DNA of 64,000 nucleotides from Mycogone perniciosa (taxonomy: Eukaryota; Ascomycota; Sordariomycetes; Hypocreales; Hypocreaceae). The position numbers were made by a program, and so were the translations under genes. Location of the stretch: assembly GCA_025331125.1 (NCBI GenBank), contig JAOALB010000137.1, positions 1 to 64,000 of the forward strand. Direction: 5' to 3'. Numbering within the stretch: position 1 is the first letter of the stretch; every line of letters begins with the position of its first letter. The notes under the pieces were generated by a model, which worked only from the letters and a program-made list of their open reading frames with translations, made no database searches and was not told the DNA's origin. Below, piece by piece: positions 51,038 to 63,900 of the stretch.

Positions 51038-54000
51038 GATAGCCAGATCTATTTATCTCCCTTTCCTATATAGCTTGCCTAAATTTATTCACTACTAGTT
51101 CCTTAGCCTCTTTAAAAGTCCGCTTCCCTTAAAGTTTTTAACATTTACCTAGGTTAATGCCTATATAACCTTAAATTCAATAAATCTATTCGATTCTCGT
51201 TATATCTCGCCTAAGCGTATAAACTTATATTCCTAACTACTGCTTATTAAAACTTGATTTTTAGATACAGCATTAAGCAGCGGGTCTTCTTCCTCCTGCT
51301 TTAGCTCCTGTATTGCAAGGTTCCTTACTACTACTTACAAATACAATTAGTTTAGATACTATTTAATACTAAGGCTTACAGTAATTAAGCTAAAGAGTTC
51401 TGCTCCCTGTAAAATATTATAGGCCTCTTAAAAAAAAAAATAACCCCGGCCTATTTTAAATTATAAGCAGTAAAAAAGCAGGCCTTTATAGCCAGCAAAT
51501 ATACCTGCCCTTTTTTTATTTTATATACCCTTATATCTTATATCTTACTATATACCTTTATTTATATTTTCCATAAATCTTATTTTTTCCTTTCCTTATA
51601 AATTAAATTATATTATAAACTATAGCTAAGCTAAAAACTTATACCCTTTCTTAATAAAATTTAAATCAACTATAAATCTAGGTATAATTATTAAACTATT
51701 TAACTTTATAATATTATATTAAAGTAATTAATCTTTAAAGGTTTAGATATAAGCTATAGTGCAGGAAGCCTAAAAGATAATTTTCCTACTTTTATAAGGC
51801 TATAGGTATATAGTTAAAAGAGATAAATAAATATTATTAAAGTTAATAAATTACTATATATTAAAATTATATTTACTATAAATATAGTTATAGACTATAG
51901 GCTAATACTCATAGTTCTTTTATTAAACAGCAGTTTAATAATATTATATTAATTATAAAAGTGAAGCCTGCTAATATTTAAATAAATTTAAAGTTTTATT
52001 AGTTATTTTACTATATATATAACAGGAGGCTAATAAAACGTTTATAAAGTAAAAAGATTAAATAATTAAGTCTTAGCAAATATTTATATACATAAACCCT
52101 ATTAAAGTAGGGCAGACTTAAATATATTACTTAATTTAAATAAGCTATTATTATTATAGAATTATTAAAGTATTTTAAATATAGCCTTTATTAAATTACT
52201 GGTAAAATTTAAAGAATTAAAAGAGTTATAGCTATCGCGTTTTATTGCTAAAGTGTTAATAGTGAAGATAAGTTAAAACTCGATTAAGTTTAGCGAATAA
52301 TAGTTTTTTTACCTTTAAAGTATTAAAAGAAAAGTAGGAAAGCCTTTTAGCAGAAATAAGTAATAAGTTAAAGGAATAGGCAGGTAAAGGTATAATAGTA
52401 TATAAAGCCGATAAATAGAATACTAGGATTATAATTTTAATTTATATATATAGTAGGGAGGGGAAAGGCAGTTATATAAAAAGGGCGCAGTTAAATAAAG
52501 AGAGAGCCTTTAAGTAGAATATGATGGATATAAAGGTAAAAAGATAAAAAGAAAGGCAGAGGAAAGTAAAATATAAATTAAAGGGAAATAGTAAGCGTTT
52601 TTATAAAAATACTTTAAAAAGTAAAAGGTTAAAAGTTTAAAGGGAGGGTAGGAGGCTTATTTAAGTTGAAAGGCAGTAAAGGGCAGCAGGAATTTATAGC
52701 GGCTAACTTAAATACTCTCTTTATTAAATATACTATTTAAATAAAGACTATTATAAAAATATTTATTTTTATTTATATATTTAAAGGTTTATAAAGTAGC
52801 TGGCTAATAGATAGCTATCCTTTACTTATAAAATATATATTAATTTTAACCCTTTACCTAAAACTCTTTATTAGTATAAAGGTTAAGGGACCCTGTATTT
52901 TTTTAATTTTAATCTTTATTATCATTAATCTTTTCTTTTAATTAATTCAAGAGTAAATATATCTTTTTTGCTAGGTAAATATTAAATAAATACTATTCTT
53001 TTAAGTTAATTATAGCTTTTTTCTTTTTCTTTAAAATATTTAATTATTTAATTTTATCTAGATAATTCCCCTTTATCTTTATAAGTATATTTTTTAACTT
53101 AAAAGTAGGGTTTAAAGTTAACTTAATATACTAATTTTTATTACTAATAAGCCTTGCCTTTAAAACCTTTTTACTACTATAGGCATCTTTTAAGTGCACT
53201 ACCTAAAAGTCTTAATTATTAATTAATATTAACTTTTATTTAAGGCATTTTAAATATTAAAATAAGTAAAAGAACTTTTTAGAATACCTTTTATTAAAAT
53301 ACTATATAAATCCTTTTACTATAAAGAAGTTTTAATATAATAGGCAATATACTATTTCTATTATTTTAAGTTAAACGTTTAATATATATATTTTACTATA
53401 TATCTATTTAATATAGTTACACTAAGTATATAGGTTAGCTTTAATAATATATTTACTTTATTTAAAAACTTTTATATTTTAAGTAAAAGAAAGGGTACTT
53501 AAAATTATAAGATTTTTAAATATATTTAGTAAATAAAGACTTACTAAAAATTTACTATAGCTAAAAAGGCATTATAGCTTTTTAAAAGCTTTAACTTTAA
53601 AATCCTTAATTATAAAGTTAATACTATTATTATTAATATCTTTATTACTTTTTAGGGTTTACCTTTTTATATATACTATAATTTTATTTAAAAGTATTAT
53701 AAGGGAAATTTAATTTATAAACAGTAAAAAAATCTTTTTAATAGTAGTATTACTAGCCTAAAATAGTATTTATTGCAGGTTAATAGCTAAAAGATGATAT
53801 TAATATATAGTTAACTTCCTTTATACTTATAATTTATCGACCTCTATAAAGTAAATTTAATATTTCTTTTATAGTGTAAAGTTTTCTAGGTAATTATATA
53901 TATATTAAATTTATCTTTAAATTCTCTTTTCCTCTTTACGTTTTAGCTTATATTCTTTTTATAGCTATTAACCTTTATTTTAAAGTTTTAATATTTATTT

Positions 54001-56117
54001 CAGTTATTAAACTAGCCTTTTTCCTTTTATATAACGTAAAGAGGTATATAGGGATCCTGTTGCAAGAAAGTAGTAAATATAATAGACTATAAGGCGTTAT
54101 CCTATTTACTAAGCTCGCTAAATGCAATTTTAGGCAGTTTATTTTATACTTAAACTAGCTAATAGGATATTTTAAAGACCTTTATTAAATTTAAAAGGAT
54201 ATAATTTTATATAGCTAAGGTTAAGTTTCCTGTAATAAAGAAAAATAAAGTATTAGTTAAAGAAAGTATATTAATACTACTATTAATATTAATTTACTAT
54301 TAAGCCGCCTTTTTACATTAACTTTTAGTAAATAAAGCTGCTTTCTTTTATAAAACCCTGCAATAAAATATATATAATTTTAAATGCCTAAAAACTAATT
54401 ATATAATATTAAAATAATCTTTTTTTTCTTTTTTAGTACTTTAATCCTTTAATTAAGTTATATATAATTTACGCCTTTTTTAAGCAGCTTAAAGTATAGG
54501 ACCTAATTGTATAAGTTATAGCTAGCTTTAAAAGTATTATTAGTAATAGCTTTAATTATAAAAAGTGTAATAAAATAAAGTAATTTATATAGTATAAGTA
54601 TTATAGGAACGCGTAACCTGTTTTATTATAATATTAATTAAATTAAAATTTAAGTAAAAAGGTTTATTATAGGTTATATTATTTAAAGCGCTAATCTTTT
54701 TAAATACGATTTTTCCTTTATTTAATATAGTAAATAGTAATAAATACTACTAGCTATATTTTAAAAGGAACCTTTTAGTCTTTTATTTAAATAAGTTTAA
54801 TATCTTTATATTTAATATTTATTAAACTACTAGGCCTTTAGCCGCTAATTCCGCTTAAAAGTATAATATAATAAAATGCAAGTTATATATTAAGTCTATA
54901 TACTATATCCTATACTTTTATTTAAACTGTATTAAGTAAAAGATAATATCTTTTACTATTATTTTAAACTTTTTAAAACTTTACTTAAAAGAAAGATTAA
55001 GTTTAATAGCTAAATATAGTATTTACTATATTTATATTAAGCTATTAAAGAATTAATATTAAATATAAAAGTAGATAAAAGTTTATTTAAGCTATTCTAT
55101 AAGCTAGACTATAGCTAGAATTAATATTATAGAATAAAAAATTAAATAATTAAAATAATATATTAATTTAGTTTTTTTTATACTTTACTTTTATTACGCT
55201 ACTATTAGCTTTATTAATAAAAAGAATTTATATATCTTTAATTAAATAGGCACTTTAAATAGTTTATATATCTTTATCCTCCTTTACCTTTAAATATAGG
55301 CGTTCTATAATTAAGTTTTTAATATATAGCTTTAAAAATGTTTAAAATATTAATTAAATATCTTTTAAGCTAATATAAAGGTTAATTTAAATATATTTAA
55401 GATTAATATTAATAGATTTAATAAAGTTAAATAATTGCTTTAGTATTAATTAAATAATAACTAGAAGTTAAATAAAAAAAAGTAATATTATACTATTGCC
55501 AATTCTTTTATATTTTATTATAATACTTTTATATATTTAGGTCTATATAAGAATTTTTATTAAATAGGCTTACTTAATATCTCTTAACTATAATTAAAGT
55601 AATTTTTATATTAAAAGCCTATTAATATAGTTATTAAAAGGGAAAAGGTCTTTAATAGGAAATTATATTATTTTTGAAATAAGTTAAAGTTATAAAGGCA
55701 GCTATAATAGTAGTTTAAATAATAATTAATCTAGTAAAGGTAAAAAAGGAAAATATTTATATATATTAAAAGGAGGGTAAATAAAGATAAAGGATTTAAA
55801 ATAGGTTTATATATATATAATAGTTATAGAAAAGTATAGAGAATTATAATAAATAAATAAAGGAATAAAGAGGGAATAGCTAGTATTTACCTATTCTATA
55901 GCACTATTATTTAAAGAAAGTAAAGGCTATAAAGAATATTGCAAATTATAAAAAATAGTATTAGTATATATAAAAAAAGGCACGCTTATTATATTATTTA
56001 AATAAAGAGCTAAAAGGGGGGGTATAGTACCTATTATCTAGCCTTAATCCCAGTGCTTTTAAGGTTAAAAGAGGGGTGCAGTTTATTTACAGCGCTTTAG
56101 TATTAGAGACTAAATAA
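51038..56117. other. Unassigned decayed DNA, probably transposon-derived
   Basis: AT-rich with RIP-type decay. The first ~450 bp (to 51,500) are moderately mutated. A plus-strand frame from about 51,620 (start MAKLKTYTLS) continues with TAA/TAG interruptions towards 52,450 and may be a gag-like or ORF1-like remnant. From 52,850 to 56,000 no frame could be assigned on either strand. Normal base composition resumes at about 56,118. Confidence 0.4.
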
Positions 56118-56232
56118 CATAATAGCGGAGATATAGATAGGGCTATCCAGTCTATAAGAAACGGCGGCCAGCCAGTGCAGATAACGGAGGGCCGGGGCGG
56201 CAAAACCTCAGGTAAGTTCGATGACTAAGGTG

Positions 56233-56329
56233 GGTTCCCCGTCCGCTCTCCTATAGTCAAGCTAATGAGAGGCAGATTAGTAGTTGGGTGGGTGACCACC
56301 AGCGAACACCGGCTATTGTATGTTTTTTT
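56233..56329 (+). pseudogene. 5S rRNA pseudogene (5' part replaced)
   Basis: Bases 56,233-56,322 match fungal 5S rRNA: CCCCGTCCGCTC, an A-box-like CAAGCTAATGAGAGGC, and the highly conserved C-box block GTTGGGTGGGTGACCACC, then AGCGAACACCGGCTATTGTATGT and a T run (56,323-56,329) that would terminate RNA polymerase III. The first ~30 nt of 5S rRNA, including the strand that pairs with the 3' end (ACATAC...), are absent; unrelated sequence with AAAACCTCAGG stands there. Internal control elements remain, so transcription is conceivable, but a functional rRNA is unlikely. It could instead be the head of a 5S-derived SINE. Confidence 0.75.
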
Positions 56330-57053
56330 GATATTTTTGGTGTTATCTATAGATTATATTATATAGAGATTATATATAATAAGCCGACTGAAGCCATTAC
56401 CAAGTATATACAACTATAAGTAGTACAAAATTCGGGATCCCCTCAACCTCTTTTCTCGAGTTCAATGTCTTTTATTTTTCACATCCCAAGACGCCAAATT
56501 TGGAGTCACATAATTCCGTTTTTGGAGGACAAGGAACCCGCGCTACGCTGACCCAACCAAAAAAAACGGAGCTTAAGAAGTACACTATCACCCTTCTATA
56601 CACGGCAGCAGCTCCAGCGTCGGCGGTATTCTTGCATCCCAAAATTTACGGGCATGGCCAGACGTATCCCAACCAATAAAATAGTGTCACATGAGTGGCC
56701 AGAATCTCTACCTGGTTCAGGCTTGCGAGACGACGTGCCATGCCGTTACAGAAACCATATCGTGAGCATCAGTTAAACCTGGCTTATCGATCAAATTTGA
56801 TGTCCACAGAATAACCTGACCCCCGAGTATTACGAATAGCTGAGAATTGATTGATTGATTGATAAAATTGGCAATTTTACTTGACTTGACGGCTGTGCTG
56901 TCTACCATCTACATTTCTTCTATCTACCGGAGCTGTAGGTAGATAGATGACCCACAGGATCGTCTCGTAGATAGATAGAGTAGATCTGCATCTATCTACA
57001 TCTACATTTCATCTACATCGGTAAATAGATTCGCCAGCCTGCGGATATTTCGT
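56330..57053. other. Intergenic sequence with microsatellites
   Basis: Balanced composition resumes here. An ATTG-type microsatellite is at 56,846-56,863 and a GATA/TCTA-type tract (GTAGATAGATAG units and their complements) at about 56,925-57,030. The 63-codon open frame on the minus strand at 56,717-56,908 runs through the microsatellite and has no family features. Confidence 0.5.
56925..57030. repeat. GATA/TATC-type microsatellite with inverted halves
   Basis: GTAGATAGAT-type units on one side (56,935-56,985) face CATCTATCTACATCTAC-type units (56,988-57,020), so the tract could fold on itself. Confidence 0.6.
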
Positions 57054-57240
57054 TTGTGACGAACCGTGCACCTATATGGTTGTATAGGTGTGACTTTTCC
57101 AAGGGACAAACCCGGAGGTTCTAGGTTTATGTTGGCAGAGGGTCAGGTGGACAATGGGGGCAATCTTATCACAGGCCGTATTGATGAAGGTGCGTTTTCG
57201 TACAATGAATGCCTTGTTAATAATTAGCTATCTAAGCTAT
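57054..57240 (-). repeat. Possible degenerate remnant of a gypsy LTR
   Basis: The plus strand starts TGTGACGAACCG and contains GGTTTATGTTGGCAGAGGGTC and a GACAATGGGGGCAATCTTAT segment. These parallel the reversed LTRs of elements 1 and 2 (TGTAACGATCCG; GGTTTATGTTAACAGAGAGG; GAGCAGGGTAATATAGTT). It is diverged but not RIP-mutated. The far end could not be found. Confidence 0.4.
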
Positions 57241-57556
57241 TTAAATGAATGTAGAGAAGTGAACTTATATATCCAATTGTTCGTATGGCTTGTCTAGCTC
57301 GTTGGACGAGCCGGTCGAGTCTCTCTTGATTAGCTTGTTTGGGTTATCCTTCTCCCGATCCGTCCTACCTTATAGGCTTGTTATGCGACCATAAGACTTT
57401 GGGTAGTAACATCCTTAAAGTTCATGACCCCTTGCTATTATCTTTACTCTTCCTATAAGTCAAAGACACGGGCTTTAGCAAGGGTAGAATAAACTCTTAT
57501 CGGTAGCTAGAATTTTAACGACTCCCCTTTTTACACTATGAGAGACAGTGTATGCC
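57241..57556. other. Sequence downstream of the DUF4246 gene
   Basis: No gene is seen. The part nearest 57,556 should hold the 3' untranslated region of the DUF4246 gene. Confidence 0.45.
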
Positions 57557-59685
57557 TTAGTGCTCGTACAAGCTATACTTTACATGTACCCAGTAATCAT
57601 TCGCCTTGGTCTGGAAACTAGTCCGCTCATCCACCAACTTAAGCTTGTGCTCATTAGCCTCTTCAAGGGACATAGGTAAATCTCCTAATTCCTTGTGCAC
57701 CATGCCTATAAGCTCGATGGGAAGCCGTTCTCCTTTCTTAAGGGAAGCCTCTAAGCCAGGGTGGCCTGGTGCCTTTTCAAGAATAAGCTCCGCAATTGGA
57801 TTTGGAACTTTCTCAGCATTGTCTTCGCTGACTCCACCGAAAGCACCCTCCATCCACCAGCTCTGTTGTTGAGGTGGCACATTTGCCGTGCTAATAATAC
57901 GAGTATGAGGGTCCACAAGCCATAAAGTTATAAAACGGCAGTGGCCGGGTTTCGTTTTATCTTTAAGCTCGAAGGGAGATCCTCGATGATGAAAGACATT
58001 TGGAAAAGCAAGAAATCTCCCTTGCCTCGTCTCGACGCTACCGTAGTTCTGAATGCAAGGGCCATCTGAGAGGGAGGTACCGTAAACTTGTTCCATCCAA
58101 TGGTATCCGTCCTGGCCAACGTTCCAGTCGTCCTGGTGTATGCTTGTCTGCATTCGAAAGTGTAGATGACTAGGAGTCATGTTTTCTGAGTCGAGGTAAT
58201 ATAGCGCGGTGCCAACAATATGCTCATTCATTTGACCTTCAACATGCCAACAACTAGCTGGGAATTCGGGCTTTTCTGGTGTAAGTTCAATGGAAGTTAT
58301 TTTCACGATGATTTGAAGATCATCGAATCGCTCCTGAAGGGAATTACCAGGCTCGATTTCGTAGTACCAACCTCTAAAGTCTGGAGTCTCTGGTTGGACT
58401 GGTTGTTTAATCTTTTCCCATTCAATTTCCTTGCGGGTTCCGCTATACCGATTCCCGTCTTCATCCCTTTCTTCAAGATACGCCTCCGCTCCAGATTCGG
58501 ATGCAGGTCCAGAACCTTGGGAAATTTGGAAATCCTCAAAGGACGGGCTCCAGTTTGATGGCACATTGTCGCTAGGTTTATAAGTCAGCATCCCTCTTTG
58601 CTTGAAGAGATACCAAGAACATACTCTGGATCCTCCGGTTGAGGGAATCGTGGCACTGTTCTACCAGCACCTACAACCTCATTGTTGCGATATTCTGCTA
58701 TGCAGAAATTCCAAGCAAGAAGTGCCTTTTCAATAAGCTTCTCGATAGTGCTGTAAATATCTCGATGCTTGATAGGGTGAAGATTATTGATGTAACTAGT
58801 GAATTTCACACTCCCGTCATCTTGGAATTTGACATTGGACGGCAACCACTGATATTTGTTTGACCAGAACGATGGTTCAATCTGTACTCTCTGTCTCCAC
58901 TGGGCGGCTGGGGGCTTGTAAATCTTAGGTTTTGGGATAACATTACCCTTTCCAGCCCATTTGTCGATGGCATCCTCAACTCCAACGACCTCGTTATCGT
59001 ATACCCGAGTCCTGCCATAAACAAGGGGATAGAGGGAAGGGTCAATAAGGTCTTGGACTTTCTCATCAGTGCGGGGATGCCAGTCAGGATTGTCCTTTTG
59101 GTCATCCTTGAGCTTAGAAAACGCAATGCGCAATGCATTGTGCAAAGACTGGTCCACAAGCGTATCAGACTTGACCACAGATGCTGAAGCATCTAATGTC
59201 AGTATTAGGCCTGTCTTTTCGTAAAACTCTGCCTTATCGCGTAGCTCCTGGATACACTAGTTTACAAGTTAGTCGGAGGTGATAGGACAAGGAGGTCACA
59301 TATTACTCACGTATTCCAGGCACCCTCTATCGAGAATCGAAGTAAGTTTTTTAGGATAGCGCCACTCCACCTCTTCATCGTCCCCGTAACCGGAAATGTT
59401 CTGGTATTTTCCTGCGACGATTTCTTCATAAAACTGATCCACTGGCAGAGCAAGAGCTTCTTCGATCCACTGGTTGGTAATAGCTTCGTCAAAGACATTG
59501 ATGTGGAAATCAGGCTTATCCGTTAAGCGATCCAACACAATCATCATAGCAACTTCTCTAATGAGAAGCATTTCTGAGTCAGACCCATAGCATTTGGCAT
59601 GGGTGCCCATAGGGTAGATGTAACAAAATATTTCGCCTCGATCGAAATAGCGGAGGGGCAGGCCGAGGCCAGGGTAGGCAGGCAT
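57557..59685 (-). CDS. DUF4246 family protein, three exons, intact
   Basis: Exons are 59,685-59,311, 59,256-58,625 and 58,571-57,557, giving 673 residues, a normal full length. Intron 1 (59,310-59,257) has GTGAGT, GACTAAC branch and CTAG; intron 2 (58,624-58,572) has GTATGT, GCTGAC branch and CTAG; phases agree. The first ATG in frame encodes MPAYPGLGLPLRYFD, the usual family start; the open frame further up lacks an ATG. Family segments include LLIREVAMMIVLDRLTDKPD, SASVVKSDTLVDQSLHNALR, DPSLYPLVYGRTRV, GSVKFTSYINNLHPIKH and AFPNVFHHRGSPFEL, then GHCRFITLWLVDPHTRIIST. The His/Asp-containing C-terminal half (HQDDW; FHHR; KPGHCR) suggests an oxygenase-like jelly-roll fold, but this is inference. 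Function of DUF4246 proteins is not established. No signal peptide or membrane helix is seen. No RIP damage. Neighbours do not suggest a pathway. Confidence 0.92.
58572..58624 (-). other. Intron 2 of the DUF4246 gene
   Basis: 53 nt, donor GTATGT, branch GCTGAC, acceptor CCTAG. It resolves the apparent frameshift between two overlapping open frames: exon 2 ends with two bases of an Asp codon completed by the first base of exon 3. Confidence 0.88.
59257..59310 (-). other. Intron 1 of the DUF4246 gene
   Basis: 54 nt, donor GTGAGT, branch GACTAAC, acceptor CTAG. It lies between codons (phase 0), after Leu-Glu-Tyr and before Cys-Ile-Gln. Confidence 0.88.
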
Positions 59686-60955
59686 TGTCAATACGGAAGG
59701 GGTTGAAGAGTAAGATTTTTGTAGGGGTGGTTCCCTAATGGTCAAGGAGTGATGTGAGTCGTGAAAAGGGAAAGGAGACTAATCTTCTTAAAATAATCGC
59801 ACATATACGCGAGTGGAGTCTGTCTACCTAAGGATGAGAACGAAAAGGTAACTCGGCGGGTTAACTACGTAAGCCGGGCCGACTGACTATAAGGCCCCTT
59901 TGATTGTTATTGGCAACAAGCGAATTGGCGTACCAGATACACACACGCGTCTCTTCCCCGAAAGATGAAAATCCATATCATTTAAGCCGCTTTAGCTATA
60001 CAGATAAAAGCTATACCGATAGACTCTCCTTAGTATAGATTATTATTAAATATATTACTTAAATTTTTCACTGTAGTACTAACGCTGTGAGCCTGCATCA
60101 AAGTAAAGACAGACAGTTACGCATTGGTGCAAGTTACAGGTTATGTGCAGCCTTATAATCAGTCGGCCCGGCCTATAGTCAACCCGGAAACTCAGCGGGA
60201 CATTACTTCGTACTTCGTACTCCGTATGGTCATCGCAACTAAGGCCTAATACGAGCGGGGGAGGCTGAGCTATTAGACTCACGACCCTCCAGTATAAAGC
60301 AAGGGTGAGCACCAACTAATAAAATGGCGACACAGTAAACCTCTGCATTGGGGTGCAATTACAGTGCCACCGCAGTCTACTCTATAGCGCTTACAATCTC
60401 GTGTCTACTCAGTCAAAGCTTCACTATAGCTATTGTTATAGTACGCATTTCACCGATGTTAGTAGACCCACTCTGTGACCGAGGATCATAACCCATAGCC
60501 CCATCTTTTTCATTAATGTCATCTCTCTCATTGCCTGTCCTACCTTGTTCTACGGCACCTTCTAACAATGCCATGTAATAGGCGAAAAGTATTTTATGGA
60601 ACCAAACGAGTTTATCCCCGAACGATAGACCACCTGTCCAGAGCTAGTGCTAGATAAGCGGGCATACCACCTGTTCCTTCTCGGAAAGACACAACCACAA
60701 TACTCCTTTAACACTATGCAAAATAGCTTATAATATACATTATTAGGGCCATTTAATTGCGTAGGAAAGAGATTGGCTTTAATTGTAATTCGATTGGTGC
60801 TAGCCTATATGCTGTGGAACTACGACTTTGAGTTTGCGCCTGGCGAGGATAGGACTGCGATTCACCGGGTTTATTCGTTTGTTTGTTTTATTATTTATAT
60901 CCACTAAGTAAGCTAGTTACACAAATCCCTTATAGGCAATAGGACGTTAAAAGCC
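59686..60955. other. Intergenic sequence upstream of the DUF4246 gene
   Basis: Presumed promoter and leader of the DUF4246 gene, with a CT-rich leader (CAACCCCTTCC on the minus strand just before the ATG). A tandem of ACTTCGTACTTCGTACTCC lies at about 60,205-60,225. No TATA box, tRNA or other gene was found. The 78-codon minus-strand frame at 60,079-60,315 has no supporting feature. Confidence 0.45.
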
Positions 60956-63900
60956 GGCGGCTTATGCCGCTATTTGCTGAGTTTTAATTTATAAAGGGAA
61001 AAAGGTTAATTTAAGTAGTGTTAATCTATTTCCGTTAAAGGAGGGCTATAAAGGTCTGCTTCCTTTACTAGTTTCTAGAAGGCTTTACTTTTTATAAGTC
61101 TAAGTAAATAAAAGAGGGGGGTCTCTTTTAAGGGGATATTTAAAAGGAAGGGCCTGATTATTTTATATTTTATAAAATGGCCTTGCCTCTTTAGTTCGCT
61201 GTATTTATAGACAGATTCTCTATTATATCTAAAACATTTATAGTATTCCTAAAAGTCCCTATATCTTGATCTCTTTGCTAGGAGCCTGTAGAGGATAGGG
61301 CGTAAAAGTTTAAGCTTTAAGGGAGAGGCCAGGGCCTTAAATCCCCACCATTTATAGCCCTTTAGGGTCTTGCCAAGCTAATCTCGCTCCTTTACCTCTA
61401 TAACTTCTTTTTTAATCTATCTTTTAATATATATAATTATAGCCTAATTTTATAATATAGCGGGGAAGGCCGCGCTTTATTTAGCTAAATAGTCGGCCTA
61501 TTTATTGCCTATAATTTCCTTATATTCTAAAACCTATAAAATAAAAGTTTTATAAAGTAAAATACTTTATATTAGTTTCTAAAAGTATATATATACTCTT
61601 TATATAAATAAAGGGGGTTTATTAAATAGCCTATTAATAATTAATAAATTATTTAAGAAAAGGTAGGCTATTTAAATTATATAGTTTTTCTTTATATATC
61701 TAGCTATTAGCTTTATAGCCTTTAAGGCAGCCTATACCTTTATATTATAAACCTTTATATTATTAAAGCGTTTAGTATTTATAGCTGCTTTTACTTTATA
61801 GTAAACGACTGCTCTTTAACTTATATTCCCTTTAATTTAAAATTTATTAGAATAGGCTAGGATTAAGTAGGGGGGGAAGGAGTTAATTAATTCTAGGTAT
61901 TTCTTTACTGCAGTTAATTTACCTAAGCCTTTTAAGTTAAAATTAAGGAGAATATATAGGGATTTTTTAGTAAAAAGGGTAAGTTTAATAGTTCTGCTAA
62001 CCAGGGCAGCAGTGCATTAAAGTCTAGTTTATAATAGTTAAGGAGGGAGTTTCTTATTAATATATTAATTAATTAAGTAGTTTTAATCTAGTCCTGTAAA
62101 TCTTACCGCGCACTTAAATTAAGCTTAAGTTAAGGCGATATTAGCTATAAAGACCTTTAACTTTCTATATAAAACAGGAATACTTATAGTCTTTTAAGTT
62201 AAAAAGACTGCTTTTACTATAGTTTTAAACGCTTTATTTATTTTATTTACTAGGCTAAATACTTTTATATTTACCTGCTTAATAAAGTTAATTTATAACT
62301 ATTATTTATACTTTAGCCACTATACTTTTATTTTATATAAAGTAATAGGGAGGATATAGGCCTTTATAGCTTATATAACAGCTTTAAAAGGTAAGCCTTT
62401 TTAGGTTTTATTAAGCGACTTAAAAAAGTTAAAGTCTTTATATACTTTACCTATAAGCGTTTTTATATATTTCTTAAAAGAAAGCTTTAAATTAAAGTAA
62501 ACCTTTAGCTATTATATATCTTTTTTAAGCTAAACTAGTTTTCCCTTTATTATATTACCTTTTTTATAAATTTAGCCTTTTATATAATAAAAGTATAATA
62601 ATTTAAGTTTAATATAATTAAAAGATATTATATTTTCTACTCTTTACTTTAATATTTTATTAAGCGCTTATTATATAAAGGTAATTATTTTTTAAGTAAA
62701 CCCCTTTATAATTAAAATAGTAATATTATTACTATATTTAAAGTAAAATTATTAATCTTTAAGTTAAAAGATTAAATTAAAATATAATATTAATATAATA
62801 AAAGAAATAAAAAACTTTTATAAAATATTGTATTTAAAGGCAAAGTTTAGTAAATTAATTTTATCATTTTTATAAATAAAAGTAATTTTATTATTTATAA
62901 AAGACTTTATTTATTTTATAAATTAAATAGGCTAGCTTTATTAGCTAAACTGTAAAATTAATTTATTCTTTATAATAATATTAATGGCCTTAAAGATATT
63001 AAAAGTAAATAAAATTATAACCTCCCCTTTATTTAAAGTAACTTTAATACTATAAATTAAATAGGCAATTAAATCTATAGCTGCTCTTTTAAAAAGGGCC
63101 TTAAAGTACTGCTTTAAAAGGATTTTATATTTAAATACTAAAAGGGATACCTATTTAGTAAATAGCCTTTTAAAGCCTTTTTTTATATAGGATAGCAGTA
63201 AAATAAACTTAAAGGCTTTATAGGTTATATAGTTAAATTTATTAAGTTTAAGTATAATAATAACTTTAATATTTTTAAAAAGGAGGGGGTAATATTTTAG
63301 CTTAAAATAACCTTTAAAAAGGTTTATAATAAACTGTTTAATAGTAGGCTATATATAGTATAAAAAGGTAATTAATATATTATCTGCATTAAGCGCAGTA
63401 TTCCCTACTTTAATTATAGCCTTTTTTACTTTCTCTTTAATAATTATTTTATTTTATAGTATTTAAAGGTTCTTTAATATTTAAGGTTTTTAAAGGGTTT
63501 TAATATTTTCTTTAACTCCTTTTCGCTATAGTAGGTATTCTTTAAAGAAAACTGCTTACTCTTTAAGGTTTAAAATACTTTTATTATTATCTATTAAAGG
63601 GGGGGGTTAAAAGCAGTCTATAGCTTTATATTATTTAACTACCTGCTAAATACCTTTATTTAAGCTAACTTTAATTATAATTTTATTTTAATAGTCGCGT
63701 TTTTTATATTTAATAATATTATATAATATCTTTTATACTTTAAATTATATATTAGTTTTAAAAGGCGCTATAATATAAGCTAAATAGGCTATCTAGTAGT
63801 CTTTATTTTATTAAAAGGCATTATATTTATACTAGTATTTCTTTTTGCCTATTAACTATATATAGTCTATAAAGAGTCTTTAAAGTGCTTATATAGCTGC

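Noticed and set aside
22000..56000. CRISPR-like or tandem satellite arrays in the AT-rich block
   Set aside because: No regular repeat-spacer structure was seen; the motif array at 50.1 kb is irregular and palindromic, and the organism is eukaryotic.
5340..56118. Mitochondrial DNA insertion as the cause of AT-richness
   Set aside because: The AT-rich DNA is explained by nuclear LTR elements and LINEs whose paired LTRs differ by C-to-T/G-to-A changes; no mitochondrial gene was recognised.
56717..56908. Minus-strand 63-codon open frame
   Set aside because: It crosses an ATTG microsatellite and has no recognisable domain.
58572..58624. Apparent frameshift in the DUF4246 gene
   Set aside because: A 53-nt intron with consensus donor, branch and acceptor sites explains the change of frame exactly.
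58220..58863. Plus- and alternative minus-strand open frames over the DUF4246 gene
   Set aside because: They are out-of-frame shadows of the well-supported three-exon gene.
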